A DNA stretch of 36,660 nucleotides. It comes from Ferruginibacter sp. Lineage in GTDB: Bacteria > Bacteroidota > Bacteroidia > Chitinophagales > Chitinophagaceae. The stretch spans positions 1 to 36,660 of the forward strand of contig JANXXM010000128.1 in assembly GCA_025350645.1 (NCBI GenBank). Direction: 5' to 3'. A program made the position numbers and the translations under genes. The notes beneath the pieces are model-generated. The model worked only from the letters and a program-made list of their open reading frames with translations, made no database searches and was not told where the DNA came from. Below are positions 15,809-25,004 of this stretch, piece after piece (the first letter of the stretch is position 1; the number at the start of each line of letters is the position of its first letter).

Positions 15809-16744
15809 ATGATTCAGTATTTTAATATTGTAAACCATCAAACCATTGCTACCGATAAACCCGGCAATGGTACATGGGTAAATGTATTACCACCACTAAA
15901 ACAGGAAGAGTTTTCTGAGCTGAGTACGGCTTTAAATATTCCGCTGGATTTTTTAAAAGATTCTCTGGATATTGATGAACGCAGCCGTTACGAAACGGAA
16001 AATGCTGTGAAGCTGATAGTAATAAAGACTCCTACAGAAAATAATTCCTTTAATGACAGCGATGCATTTTATATTACCATCCCCATTTGTATTATTCTTA
16101 CCAGCGGGCAAATTGTTACCGTAAATTCTTTTGAAAATGAAGCCATCAAAAAATTCCTGAACAGTTTTCAAAATCGCCATCCTGATAAAAAAAATATGAT
16201 GGTGCTTAAAATTTTTGAAAAAGTAATAAACAATTACCAAGATCATTTAAAAGAAATAAACCAGCGCAAAAACATGCTGGAACAAAAATTATATGATGCC
16301 AACAGAAACGAAGAGTTATTTCAACTGATGCGCATTCAAAAAAGCTTGGTATATTTTATTACAGCTCTTCGCAGCAATGAACTGCTCATGATGAAACTTG
16401 CCCGCACAGATTTTTTGCATCTTGCACAGGAAGAAAAAGATTTTTTAGATGACCTCGTTATAGAAACTTCGCAGGCGCTGGAAACTGCACAAACCTATAC
16501 GAATATACTTAGCAGTACGCTGGATGCATTTGCCAGCATCATAAGCAACAACCAAAATATTGTACTTAAAAGGCTTACGACCACTATCCTTTTTTTAAGC
16601 ATACCTATGCTCGTAGCCAGTATTTACGGTATGAATGTACCATTGCCGTTTCAAAACTCGCCCTTAGCATTCTGGATGCCGATTGGTATATCTCTTATTA
16701 TCTTGGCATTTGTAGCTTTTAAATTTATAATGAGAAAAAAATAA
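15809..16744 (+). CDS. corA: CorA-family divalent cation transporter
   Basis: Pentameric inner-membrane channel for Mg2+ (or Co2+/Ni2+). A large cytoplasmic N-terminal domain with a long helix rich in charged residues leads to two membrane helices at the C-terminus. The pore signature YGMN is at residues 273-276, followed by a short loop (VPLPFQNSP) and the second membrane helix, ending in the basic tail MRKK. At 311 residues it is the family size. It is the second gene of the dapF-corA-nudix operon. The metal carried cannot be told from sequence; Mg2+ is the default. Confidence 0.93.
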   Translation: MIQYFNIVNHQTIATDKPGNGTWVNVLPPLKQEEFSELSTALNIPLDFLKDSLDIDERSRYETENAVKLIVIKTPTENNSFNDSDAFYITIPICIILTSGQIVTVNSFENEAIKKFLNSFQNRHPDKKNMMVLKIFEKVINNYQDHLKEINQRKNMLEQKLYDANRNEELFQLMRIQKSLVYFITALRSNELLMMKLARTDFLHLAQEEKDFLDDLVIETSQALETAQTYTNILSSTLDAFASIISNNQNIVLKRLTTTILFLSIPMLVASIYGMNVPLPFQNSPLAFWMPIGISLIILAFVAFKFIMRKK

Positions 16745-16749
16745 ATGGT

Positions 16750-17211
16750 ATGATAACAGTAAGGGTTTACGGAATTTTAATAAACGAGCAGCAGCAAATT
16801 TTAGTAAGCGATGAATATATACGGGGGCAATACATTACCAAGTTTTGTGGCGGCGGTTTAGAAGAAGGAGAAGGCACAAAAGATTGTTTGAAAAGAGAAT
16901 TTATGGAGGAGATGAATTTACTGGTAGAAGTAATGGATCATTTTTACACCACAGATTATTATCAGCCTAGTGCATTTAAAAAGGGAGACCAGATTTTATC
17001 TATTTACTACCATGTGAAGACCCTGCAAAAAATTACTACACCACTGCGTGAGTTGCCCTTTCAGTTTGATGAAAGAGAAATGGACATGTACAATACAACC
17101 GGCCAAACAGAAACTTTTCGTTTTATAAATAAAGTAGATTTTACTGCAGATTGTATGACGCTTCCTATTGATAAGATAGTAGCTGAAAAGATTGTGAATA
17201 GCGTTTATTAA
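16750..17211 (+). CDS. Nudix hydrolase
   Basis: A 153-residue cytoplasmic pyrophosphohydrolase acting on a nucleoside diphosphate linked to another moiety. The Nudix box is at about residues 35-57: GGGLEEGEGTKDCLKREFMEEMN, with the catalytic REFMEE intact; the usual Gly after EE-x is Asn here. Substrate unknown. It follows corA by 5 bases and is thus the last clear member of that operon. The later Tyr/Asp-rich region (FYTTDYYQPS) probably forms the substrate pocket. Confidence 0.92.
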   Translation: MITVRVYGILINEQQQILVSDEYIRGQYITKFCGGGLEEGEGTKDCLKREFMEEMNLLVEVMDHFYTTDYYQPSAFKKGDQILSIYYHVKTLQKITTPLRELPFQFDEREMDMYNTTGQTETFRFINKVDFTADCMTLPIDKIVAEKIVNSVY

Positions 17212-17273
17212 AAGAAAGGATGTAATTTATAAGCTTCAAAATATTTTTCTAAAAAAGCATTAATTTTATCTCC

Positions 17274-17669
17274 ATGTCACTTTATATATACATTACTATT
17301 GCCTTTGCGTTTGGTTTTTTAATTGCCTTTATTCTTCAACAGATAAGTATACAAAAAATAAAGAAAAATTATAAAAGTACCCAGGGTTTACTGGAAAGTG
17401 AAAAATTGATTAAAGAAACTACACATAAAGAAAATGCATACCTCTTACAAGCCGCAGAAGCAGCATTACTTAAAACAGCAGAGAAATTAAAATCTACTGA
17501 AAACCTTGCCCGCATGATGGATAATGACATTTTGCTGTTACAAAAAAACAATGAGGAAACGGAAGAATTATTAAAAGCTGGAGAGCCGGTTATTTATGAG
17601 CTAAAAATGAAACTGATAGAAGCAAACAATACAATAGCAAGATATAAGGCTCAACTTAATATTAAATAA
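17274..17669 (+). CDS. membrane-anchored coiled-coil hypothetical protein
   Basis: A 131-residue protein with one N-terminal membrane span (about 4-24, IYITIAFAFGFLIAFILQQ) and a long charged helical region after it, with heptad-like Leu/Ile spacing and many Lys/Glu, so a coiled coil is likely. No enzymatic motif. It may act as a scaffold or tether at the inner membrane. It sits 62 bases after the Nudix gene and could be the distal gene of the dapF operon. Its stop overlaps the end of the convergent AsmA-like gene by 8 bases. Function unknown. Confidence 0.7.
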   Translation: MSLYIYITIAFAFGFLIAFILQQISIQKIKKNYKSTQGLLESEKLIKETTHKENAYLLQAAEAALLKTAEKLKSTENLARMMDNDILLLQKNNEETEELLKAGEPVIYELKMKLIEANNTIARYKAQLNIK

Positions 17670-20133
17670 CTTTTGTACTATCGTTATTATTTTTTTCTTT
17701 TTTAAATTTGTTAAACAAATCTAGTTTAAAATTTATTGTTCCGTCGCTCCCGGTACGACCACGCAAAAATATACTTCTGCCCACTTTTTTATCTGTTCCT
17801 ATATTTTCAGGATTATAATCGTCATCCCGCTTTTTTAGATTGCTAAGCGGCACCTGTATACTTATGTCTGAAGCATTTTGTGTACTGTATATTCCTTCTG
17901 CAAAAAGGGTAAGTACACTGGATTGAATTTCCATCCTTGGTATTTTAATATCACCATTCTTTATGTCAAATTTATTTTTTATTTCTGCAAAACGAATATT
18001 GTCAAAATCCCTTTTCTTAAAAATAAATTTTTGTATTTTCTTTATTGGCTCAAAATCATTTAAAGTCCCATTCTTCAGCGAAAAATCTACAGTTCCTGTA
18101 GTAGAATAAGGAATAACTTTACCTGCATTATCCAGCGTTATACCAGCATGTACAGTGCTGTTTAAAATACCTTCCAGGTTGGCGCTTGTTATAGCTTTTT
18201 GTCCGAATTCATCGAAAGCATAAAATAATTTTTTTACGTCTGTATTTATTACGGATGCATCTATAACCGCATTATGGCGTACATTTCCTGCATTAAGTAA
18301 TTGTCCGTTTAGTTGCATACTGCCACCAGCCAGGTTCATATTTATTTTGTTTATCAGATACCTGTCCTGCAGCATTACTATATTACCGGTAAAATTATTT
18401 GCGTTTAGTTTTTTGTAAATAACATTGTCCGCTTTTAGTGTTACATCTATACGGCTTTTTTCCAGCAGGTCATCTATTTGTGCAGCCATTTTGCCGAGTT
18501 TGTTTTTAGCCGGGCTTTTGTTAGTTACTCCTTTTTTTCTATCCCCCAGCAGGCTGGCAAAAGCAGCCAGGTTTAAGGAAGGGGAATATACATTCCAGTT
18601 TAACGAAACCCTGTTGGGATCAGTGTTAATAAGGGTAAGTAAATTATTTGCAGTACCATTCATTATTATTTTATTGTTTAAAAAATTAAACCTGAAATCT
18701 TCTACAAATACATTGGAGTTGCTAAACAATAATGTACCATTTACATCTTTCATTTCGGCATCCCGCGGATTGTACACTATTTTTCCATTCTTAAAAATGA
18801 TACTGCCATTTAAGAAGGAGTTCGTGTTGTCATTTTTTTTAATAGGGCCTTTGTAATCCAGTTTTACATCTGCAACGCCTGCAGAAAAATCTATGGAGTA
18901 AGTAGGTATTACATCATTTAATGTTTGTATAGAAAATGCTGATCTAAGGTCACAATCAAGTACGGGCTCCGACAAATTCGTAATAACAATTTTATTTGAG
19001 CTAACCGGCAGCGTTCGCCAGCCTGCTTTAAAATTGCTGATACTTATTACAGAATTAGAATCTTTTCTGGGTATGCCGGGGGTAACTTCATTATTGTAAA
19101 AACCAGTAAAACTGGCATCATCAAAGTCCAGAAATGGTGTTATAAGATGCGTATTTTTTACTGTCCATTTTACAAGAATATAAGGGTCGCCGCCTTGCAA
19201 TGGCCCGGATAATGCCGCATCCGCATCAAGAGGTTTATCCAGCGACACTATAGAAAGTGAACTGTCTATGCGGGCGGGTAATAATTTTTTTACATCGTTG
19301 TACATTACATCCCTTACATGCACACTTAATTTAAATGCCGGATTTTTATCTCCTAAATCAAAATTGCCAGAAAGATTAAAAGTATGGCCGGATAATTTCA
19401 CATTAATACTATCAAAAATTAACTGCTGTGTTTCTTTACCATATTTTAATTTAAAATCTCCGGTAAATGTAGCTGTCTTTAAAAATGTACCTCGGGGCAA
19501 ATTAAATGCGAGGCTGTTTACAAGAATATCTGCATCACTGTTCATGATAAGTTCATTGCCTGCATCATCCAGTTTTACAGCAAGACTATTTACTAAAAAA
19601 TCGTGAAATTTTTCCCGCTTTTTATCTTCTAGTGTTATGCGTACATTATTAAGTTTAATGGTTTTTAAATTAATATCGTTGCTTGTTTTTTTAGGCCCAC
19701 CTGTAGCATCTGCTTTGCTTTTAAGCATGTAGGTATTAGTATAACCACTGGTATCTGTATATAAATAAATACTTGCATTATCTATCCTCAAGCCTGTAAG
19801 TGCCGATTCTTTTTTTATTATTTTGTACATATTGATACCCACAAAAACTTCTTTTGCGGTAAAGAAAGGGTGTTGGTGTTTTTCGAAAAGTGTATCCGTT
19901 ACACTTACATCATTTACTAAAACGGATATCCCGGGAAAGCTGCGAAAAAAACTGATATCAGCATTCCCTATTTTTACATTTCCATTTAATTTTATACTGA
20001 TTTGCTCTGTTACCTGCGCAATAATTTTTTTCTTATTTGATGTTACATACAGGTATGCAGCCAGGTATAACACTACTAATACAATCAATAAAATTTTGAG
20101 TATTTTAAATGTATAACGTAATATAGTTTTCAA
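17662..20133 (-). CDS. AsmA-family protein
   Basis: A large envelope protein with one N-terminal membrane helix (ILKILLIVLVVLYLAAYLYV) followed by about 780 residues of beta-rich periplasmic sequence. AsmA-like N-terminal features (IKLNGNVKIGNADISFFRSFPGI split over this region) and a C-terminal AsmA_2-like part (GTVDFSLKNGTLNDFEPI) are visible. AsmA/TamB relatives are thought to bridge the periplasm and move lipids to the outer membrane. The longest frame begins with ATG at 20205, leaving only 22 bases to the divergent rlmH start; the TTG at 20133 (LKTILRYTF) leaves 94 bases and lies downstream of a TATTTTG box (20174-20180), so it is preferred. With TTG the protein is 823 residues. Confidence 0.88.
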   Translation of the reverse strand: MKTILRYTFKILKILLIVLVVLYLAAYLYVTSNKKKIIAQVTEQISIKLNGNVKIGNADISFFRSFPGISVLVNDVSVTDTLFEKHQHPFFTAKEVFVGINMYKIIKKESALTGLRIDNASIYLYTDTSGYTNTYMLKSKADATGGPKKTSNDINLKTIKLNNVRITLEDKKREKFHDFLVNSLAVKLDDAGNELIMNSDADILVNSLAFNLPRGTFLKTATFTGDFKLKYGKETQQLIFDSINVKLSGHTFNLSGNFDLGDKNPAFKLSVHVRDVMYNDVKKLLPARIDSSLSIVSLDKPLDADAALSGPLQGGDPYILVKWTVKNTHLITPFLDFDDASFTGFYNNEVTPGIPRKDSNSVISISNFKAGWRTLPVSSNKIVITNLSEPVLDCDLRSAFSIQTLNDVIPTYSIDFSAGVADVKLDYKGPIKKNDNTNSFLNGSIIFKNGKIVYNPRDAEMKDVNGTLLFSNSNVFVEDFRFNFLNNKIIMNGTANNLLTLINTDPNRVSLNWNVYSPSLNLAAFASLLGDRKKGVTNKSPAKNKLGKMAAQIDDLLEKSRIDVTLKADNVIYKKLNANNFTGNIVMLQDRYLINKINMNLAGGSMQLNGQLLNAGNVRHNAVIDASVINTDVKKLFYAFDEFGQKAITSANLEGILNSTVHAGITLDNAGKVIPYSTTGTVDFSLKNGTLNDFEPIKKIQKFIFKKRDFDNIRFAEIKNKFDIKNGDIKIPRMEIQSSVLTLFAEGIYSTQNASDISIQVPLSNLKKRDDDYNPENIGTDKKVGRSIFLRGRTGSDGTINFKLDLFNKFKKEKNNNDSTKVI

Positions 20134-20173
20134 TAAAAATGTTTTAATAAAGTGAAAATGTATATTTATAAGA

Positions 20174-20180
20174 CAAAATA
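20174..20180 (-). promoter_or_regulatory. candidate -7 box of the AsmA-like gene
   Basis: TATTTTG on the minus strand, a one-base-shorter form of TAnnTTTG, 41 bases upstream of the TTG at 20133. It lies downstream of the alternative ATG at 20205, so it supports the shorter protein. Confidence 0.2.
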
Positions 20181-20227
20181 TGCGCCTAAAAAAAATATAT
20201 GGCACCCGGGAATATAATTACACAATT

Positions 20228-20701
20228 ATGAAAATTAATTTATGGACAGTGGGCAAGGCCCACGAAAGCTTTGTGAAAGAAGGAATAGAAGTGTTTACGA
20301 AACGAATTTCTAGTTATTACAAAGTAGCATGGATGATTATACCCACCCCAAAAAATGCTGCAGTGCTCGATAACGACTCGCTTAAAATAAAAGAAGGCGA
20401 AATCATTTTACCCATTATTGCCAAAGAAGATTTTCTCATTTTGCTGGATGAAAGAGGGAAAAACTTTACCAGTGAGGGATTGGCAAAGTTTATAGAGCAG
20501 CGTGCATTGGATAGTGTAAAGAATATTATTTTTCTTGTTGGCGGGGCTTATGGAGTAAGTAATGAAGTAATGAAAAGAGCAAATTACACCTGGTCATTAT
20601 CCCCCCTTGTTTTTCCGCATCAGTTGGTGAGGCTTATACTTGCAGAGCAAATTTACAGGGCTTGTACAATTATAAGGAACGAAAAATATCACCATAGTTA
20701 A
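20228..20701 (+). CDS. rlmH: 23S rRNA (pseudouridine-1915 N3)-methyltransferase RlmH
   Basis: SPOUT-class methyltransferase that modifies pseudouridine 1915 in helix 69 of 23S rRNA on assembled 70S ribosomes. The start is the ATG at 20228 (MKINLWTVGK), giving 157 residues as in E. coli; an ATG at 20180 would add a 16-residue leader not seen in the family. The SAM-binding trefoil knot shows LLDERGKNFTSEGLA and FLVGGAYGV (GGAYG 105-109), then SLSPLVFPHQLVRLILAEQIYRA and the C-terminal KYHHS. It is divergent from the AsmA-like gene and ends near a shared terminator. Confidence 0.97.
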   Translation: MKINLWTVGKAHESFVKEGIEVFTKRISSYYKVAWMIIPTPKNAAVLDNDSLKIKEGEIILPIIAKEDFLILLDERGKNFTSEGLAKFIEQRALDSVKNIIFLVGGAYGVSNEVMKRANYTWSLSPLVFPHQLVRLILAEQIYRACTIIRNEKYHHS

Positions 20702-20767
20702 ATATCCTGTTGCATTTACAACATTTCTATTAGACCTATATTGAACATTATCATCGTAAACAAAAAA

Positions 20768-20799
20768 CCTGCACAGTTATAATAACTGCACAGGCTTTT
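20768..20799. terminator. bidirectional terminator between rlmH and the META-like lipoprotein
   Basis: CCTGCACAGTTAT... pairs with ...ATAACTGCACAGG-type sequence (20768-20794) as a 4-bp outer and 6-bp inner stem separated by a 2x2 mismatch. CTTTTG follows on the plus strand, and the A run before it gives T6 on the minus strand, so it suits both convergent genes. Confidence 0.6.
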
Positions 20800-20828
20800 G
20801 TATTGTGATCTGCTAATAATTTTAAAAA

Positions 20829-21263
20829 TTAATTAATCCGCTTCCATATTTGAGTATTCTCTTGTCCGGCTACATTGGGACCAGTAATGCGAATTTCACT
20901 ATTGCTTACTACATAAATATTTGCTACCTGGTATACTAGGGAAGAAGATGAACAATTGCTCAACAAGTTGTCTATTCTGTAACCACCTGTTTTATCAGAT
21001 TTTATATTCTTCCACTTTATATCTTTTTCCCTGTAGCATTGTGTGTTGCCAGAGAGGGTCGATATTTTGCCTTCGGATACTAGTGGCGATACGGTTACAA
21101 CAGTTCCTGTAAGTGTATTTTCCGGCGTATTGGTTTCTAGTTGCCATTTTCCGTTTAAAGAAAATATAGCTCCACCAGTAGTATTAGTTGCTGTTTTTAG
21201 CGCATCGCAACTGGTAAATGTAACGGCGATTGCTATTATTAAAAAAAGTTTAATTGTTTTCAT
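20829..21263 (-). CDS. small lipoprotein, lipocalin/META-like
   Basis: A 144-residue lipoprotein. The signal peptide ends at a lipobox TSC with the lipidated Cys at about 19. The mature part opens with SLNGKWQLE, a pattern common at the start of small lipocalin-like or META-domain proteins, then a Ser/Thr-rich beta-type sequence ending in IWKRIN. Two further cysteines (in NTQCYRE and SNCSSS) might form a disulfide in the periplasm. No precise family is recognised and the function is unknown. It is monocistronic, convergent with rlmH. Confidence 0.7.
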   Translation of the reverse strand: MKTIKLFLIIAIAVTFTSCDALKTATNTTGGAIFSLNGKWQLETNTPENTLTGTVVTVSPLVSEGKISTLSGNTQCYREKDIKWKNIKSDKTGGYRIDNLLSNCSSSSLVYQVANIYVVSNSEIRITGPNVAGQENTQIWKRIN

Positions 21264-21642
21264 CTTGTAAAATTTAAGGTGTAAAAATTTAATGATTGTA
21301 ATGATGAAGACCCATTTTCAAATGCTGTACCAATACATGTTAAGAAGCTTTAGCATTTTTAAGTTAACAAAATTTAATGATTTTAGGTTATAGAGATTGC
21401 GATAAATAATTAGGAATAATTTTTATTATATCCTTTTATACTTAACAATACTTGCTTTATTAAATGAAGTTAAAATATTCTTTGGATAGAAGAAGATTTT
21501 AAAATGCAGCACAAATATTTTTTTATTTTTTAAAATTAAATTTTCATTTGAAATAAATTTAACAGAAAAAGCAGTTTTAATATAAAATATTACTATCCTC
21601 AAACAAGAAAGACTATATAAATTTTTCGTAAAAGATTTGCCT
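21264..21642. other. gene-free AT-rich interval
   Basis: About 380 bases between a minus-strand lipoprotein gene and the rhomboid promoter. It is extremely A/T-rich, with stop codons in all frames and no clear hairpin, RNA gene or repeat. It should hold the promoter of the lipoprotein gene, but no good -7 box was found for it. Confidence 0.5.
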
Positions 21643-21650
21643 TAGCTTTG
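21643..21650 (+). promoter_or_regulatory. rhomboid gene promoter -7 box
   Basis: TAGCTTTG matches TAnnTTTG, 17 bases upstream of the ATG, which implies a leader of about 10 bases. Confidence 0.4.
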
Positions 21651-21666
21651 GCACAAAAAAAATTTT

Positions 21667-22317
21667 ATGGATTTTTCTAAGTTTCCTGTGACCATTGCAA
21701 TTATTGTGGCTAATGTAATTTTTTCTTTTATTGGTTTTTCCAATAATGATCTTATGGCTAAAACTATTGGCTGGCCTTATTATGAAAAGAAAAACAGTCA
21801 GTATTACCGTATGATAACCTCTGGCTTTTTACATGCAGACTGGACACACCTCATCTTTAACATGTTTACTTTTTTCTTTTTTGGGCGCAACTTAGAAATT
21901 ATGTTTTCCATATACGGGCTCGGCGGGCAGGTTACTTACCTACTGCTTTATTTTCTTGCACTTATCGCATCTTCGCTGCCCAGTTATTTTAAGCACAACG
22001 AAGATTATGATTATCGCTCTCTTGGTGCATCTGGTGCAGTATCGGCAGTCGTGTTTGGTGCAATAGTTTTTAACCCATGGTCGCCTATATATTTGTATGG
22101 TGCCCTTAAACTTTCTGCATTGCTTTATGCAGTACTATACATTATTTACTGCGTGTACATGGGTAAAAAAGGGGGAGATAATGTGAACCACGATGCGCAT
22201 TTATGGGGTGCTTTATTCGGACTAGTTTTTACCATTGCAGTTATTGCAGCCATGCAGCCGATATTATTTGAAGCTATAGTAGAGCAACTCAAACAACCCA
22301 GTTTATTGGGAAGGTAA
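21667..22317 (+). CDS. rhomboid-family intramembrane serine protease
   Basis: A 216-residue six-helix inner-membrane protease that cleaves within or next to transmembrane segments. The catalytic Ser 122 lies in LGASGAVSAVVF and the catalytic His 178 in NHDAHLWGALFG, so the Ser-His dyad is intact. The oxyanion-side HADWTHLIFNMF (His 56/61, Asn 65) is also present. Substrates are unknown. The gene has a short leader from its own -7 box, and its 3' end overlaps the convergent tilS gene by 15 bases. Confidence 0.95.
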   Translation: MDFSKFPVTIAIIVANVIFSFIGFSNNDLMAKTIGWPYYEKKNSQYYRMITSGFLHADWTHLIFNMFTFFFFGRNLEIMFSIYGLGGQVTYLLLYFLALIASSLPSYFKHNEDYDYRSLGASGAVSAVVFGAIVFNPWSPIYLYGALKLSALLYAVLYIIYCVYMGKKGGDNVNHDAHLWGALFGLVFTIAVIAAMQPILFEAIVEQLKQPSLLGR

Positions 22318-23664
22318 AAAAACTATTCTTATTCTTTTTATTGTAGCTGCTGTTATTTTAAAACGATCATCTATACGCATACCCACAATCCAGATAATTT
22401 TTTTATCTGATTCTACTACCCAGCAATTTTCTTTTTGGGGCAGCGATAATTTTTGGTCTATAAAAAACCGGCTTAGTTTTTTCTTTTTTTGCATGCCCAG
22501 CGGGTAAAAATAATCTCCTTGTTTCCATTTGCGCAGCAGTAAGGGAAAGGTTATTTTATTTGTATCTATAACGGCTGTATTGGTATCGGTAGTTAGGCTG
22601 GCATCGGCACTTCTATCAATATTTATTTGCCCGGCAGCAAAAGAAATCTGCTGTGGTATCAGGTTTTCTTCCAACAAATAAAAATTACTTTCATCATGTT
22701 GCAATGGGGTAATGATGAGCCATTTTCTATTATTCAATATACGGTGAGTTGGAGATAAAATATATTTTCCGGAAGTGCTGCTCATTAATTTTTTTAGCTC
22801 CGATACCTGTGCTGCCACAAAGCCGTAGTCTTTTATTATTTCGTATATAACAGTGTGCATGGGCTTCGTCTTAGCCAGTTTCATTATAGAAATATGCATT
22901 TCCGCAGCATTTTTTTCTACCAATTTTTGCTTTATGGCGGCTATACTTTCTTCATAAATAAATTCAATATCAATAAACCTGTTTATATTTTGCAGCAAGT
23001 TTTTTTTTGTTTCGGGAAAAACTTTTTCTATAGATGGAATGAGTTCATTGCGAAAATAGTTCCTGGTATAATCAGATTGGTTATTGCTGCTGTCGGTTAC
23101 AAAAGTTATATTATTTTCTGAAGCAAACAGTTCAATATCTTTTCTGCCAGCAAATAAAAGTGGTCGTATTATTTTTCCCTGTTTTGGTAAGATTCCCCGT
23201 AATCCTTTAATACCCGTACCCCTAAAAAAATTCATCATCACTGTTTCAATATTATCATCAGCATGGTGTGCAGTTAATATCAGTTTACGTACAATATTCT
23301 TTTGTATATTATCAGTATTTTCTGTCATTAATTCCTCAAACCATTGGTAGCGAAGGTTTCTGGCAGTTTCTTCTATAGAAGTTTTATATTCCTTTGCTAA
23401 TAAAACAGTGTCAAAGTTTTTTATAAAAGTTGTTACGCCATAACTTTCGCCCAGTGCTTTTACAAAATTTTCATCCCGCAGGCTTTCTTCTCCCCTAAGG
23501 TTAAAATTGCAATGAGCTATAGAAAATTCATAACCGCTTTGCTTGCACAATTCGCAAAGTACCACAGAATCTGCACCGCCACTTACTGCCAATAGCAGCG
23601 CATCTTTTTTTGTAAAAAGATTTTCTTTTTTTATAAAAGCATTAAATGTTTGCAGTAAGTTCAT
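22303..23664 (-). CDS. tilS: tRNA(Ile)-lysidine synthetase
   Basis: Essential enzyme that attaches lysine to C34 of the CAU-anticodon tRNA-Ile, changing it from Met to Ile decoding. The N-terminal ATP-pyrophosphatase domain has the PP-loop SGGADS (28-33), HCNFNLRGEES and TAHHADDNIETVMMNFFRGTG. The C-terminal domain, about the last 80 residues, has WKQGDYFYPLGMQKKKKLSRFFID, typical of the TilS C-terminal domain. At 453 residues it is full length. It overlaps the end of the rhomboid gene; the two are convergent. Confidence 0.97.
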   Translation of the reverse strand: MNLLQTFNAFIKKENLFTKKDALLLAVSGGADSVVLCELCKQSGYEFSIAHCNFNLRGEESLRDENFVKALGESYGVTTFIKNFDTVLLAKEYKTSIEETARNLRYQWFEELMTENTDNIQKNIVRKLILTAHHADDNIETVMMNFFRGTGIKGLRGILPKQGKIIRPLLFAGRKDIELFASENNITFVTDSSNNQSDYTRNYFRNELIPSIEKVFPETKKNLLQNINRFIDIEFIYEESIAAIKQKLVEKNAAEMHISIMKLAKTKPMHTVIYEIIKDYGFVAAQVSELKKLMSSTSGKYILSPTHRILNNRKWLIITPLQHDESNFYLLEENLIPQQISFAAGQINIDRSADASLTTDTNTAVIDTNKITFPLLLRKWKQGDYFYPLGMQKKKKLSRFFIDQKLSLPQKENCWVVESDKKIIWIVGMRIDDRFKITAATIKRIRIVFLPSQ

Positions 23665-23796
23665 AAAATAATTATATCTCCGTTATAGTTTCAACTTTTT
23701 AATGGTTGTTTGTCATCTGCGCTTTACTAAAAAAAATATTGTAGCAAAGCAACAGGATATTTATCATTATTTAATTAATATTTATTGTTTAAGCAT

Positions 23797-23827
23797 AAAA
23801 AAAATCCCGCAGGTGTTGCAGGATTTT
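23797..23827 (-). terminator. intrinsic terminator of pdhB
   Basis: AAAATCC (23801-23807) pairs with GGATTTT (23821-23827), with an inner GCA/TGC after one C-A mismatch, around a GGTGT loop. On the minus strand it is followed by a T run. It lies 17 bases past the pdhB stop. Confidence 0.6.
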
Positions 23828-23843
23828 CAGAAGTATTTTTATT

Positions 23844-24827
23844 TTATTTTTTCATGTACATCACTTCCTTTACCAGCTTTACAGTTCTTTCTATATTGGG
23901 TAAATACAAGGCTACCAAATTTGGAGCATAATGCATAGGCGCATCTGCAGAGGTAATGCGGCGTATGGGAGCATCAAGGTAATCAAAGCCTTCTTTTTGT
24001 ATGCGGTAAGCTATCTCGGAACTTACAGATGCGAAAGGCCATTGCTCTTCTACTATTACGAGACGGTTAGTTTTTTTAACGCTTTCTAAAATAGTAAACC
24101 AATCCAGCGGGCGAATGGTAGCCACATCTATAACTTCTGCTTCTATACCTTCTTTTGCAAGTTCTTCCGCCGCACCCAGCGCCACTTTCATCATTTTATT
24201 AAACGATACGATCGTCACATCTTTACCTTCTCTTTTTACAAAACATTTGCCAATGGGCAGTACATATTCTTCTTCGGGTACTTCACCTTTTTCTCCATAC
24301 ATCACTTCACTTTCCATAAAAATAACCGGGTCATCATCTCGTATCGCAGCTTTTAGCAGGCCTTTAGCATCGTAAGGGTTACTTACAGATATTACTTTGA
24401 GCCCTGGAATATTTGCATACATACTTTCGAAAGCGGTGGAGTGCTGTGCGCCCAACTGGCCTGCACTGCCGTTTGCGCCTCTAAAAACGATGGGGCAACC
24501 CACCTGCCCGCCACTCATGGCCAGCATTTTAGATGCAGTATTCAAAATCTGATCCAGCGGCAATACTGCAAAATTCCATGTCATAAATTCTACTATTGGT
24601 CTTAATCCATTTTGCGCAGCACCTACTGCTATTGCAGTAAAACCGAGTTCTGCTATAGGTGTATCAATTACTCTTTTTTCTCCAAACTCTTCCAGCATTC
24701 CCTGGCTCACTTTGTATGCGCCATTGTATTCTGCTACTTCTTCTCCCATCAAAAATACCCTTTCATCTTTTCTCATTTCTTCCTGCATGGCTTCTCTGAG
24801 TGCTTCTCTAAATGCTATTTGACGCAT
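23844..24827 (-). CDS. pdhB: pyruvate dehydrogenase complex E1 component, beta subunit
   Basis: Thiamine-diphosphate-dependent E1-beta that pairs with E1-alpha to decarboxylate pyruvate and acetylate the lipoyl domain of E2. At 327 residues it contains MGEEVAEYNGAYKVSQGMLEEFG, the TPIAELGFTAIAVGAA region, RGANGSAGQLGAQHS near 118-132, and the C-terminal domain segment IVEEQWPFASVSSEIA. The alternative reading as another 2-oxoacid dehydrogenase E1-beta is less likely, since the sequence fits PdhB best. The alpha subunit is not in the window, so the E1 genes are split or lie elsewhere. A TAAATTTG box lies 30 bases upstream of the ATG. Confidence 0.95.
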   Translation of the reverse strand: MRQIAFREALREAMQEEMRKDERVFLMGEEVAEYNGAYKVSQGMLEEFGEKRVIDTPIAELGFTAIAVGAAQNGLRPIVEFMTWNFAVLPLDQILNTASKMLAMSGGQVGCPIVFRGANGSAGQLGAQHSTAFESMYANIPGLKVISVSNPYDAKGLLKAAIRDDDPVIFMESEVMYGEKGEVPEEEYVLPIGKCFVKREGKDVTIVSFNKMMKVALGAAEELAKEGIEAEVIDVATIRPLDWFTILESVKKTNRLVIVEEQWPFASVSSEIAYRIQKEGFDYLDAPIRRITSADAPMHYAPNLVALYLPNIERTVKLVKEVMYMKK

Positions 24828-24856
24828 GTATAATATTTGTTTTAATTATTTCTGTA

Positions 24857-24864
24857 CAAATTTA
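24857..24864 (-). promoter_or_regulatory. pdhB promoter -7 box
   Basis: TAAATTTG on the minus strand fits TAnnTTTG, 30 bases upstream of the ATG. A TTG occurs upstream (24878-24880), but at only 13 bases, so the -33 is unclear. Confidence 0.35.
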
Positions 24865-25004
24865 AGGCTAAAAGAATCAAAAAGAAAAGAAAGGAAAAAT
24901 GATTTGGTAGAAAGTTTAGGACTAAAGCTCAAGAAATAAAAAAGGGAAAAAGGGAGAAGGAAAATATGAGTAAAGAATTTTGTAAAAAGTTTAATACTAT
25001 ATGC

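Noticed and set aside
20180-20227. 16-residue N-terminal extension of RlmH
   Set aside because: RlmH proteins start at the equivalent of MKINLWTVGK and are about 155-159 residues; the ATG at 20228 gives 157.
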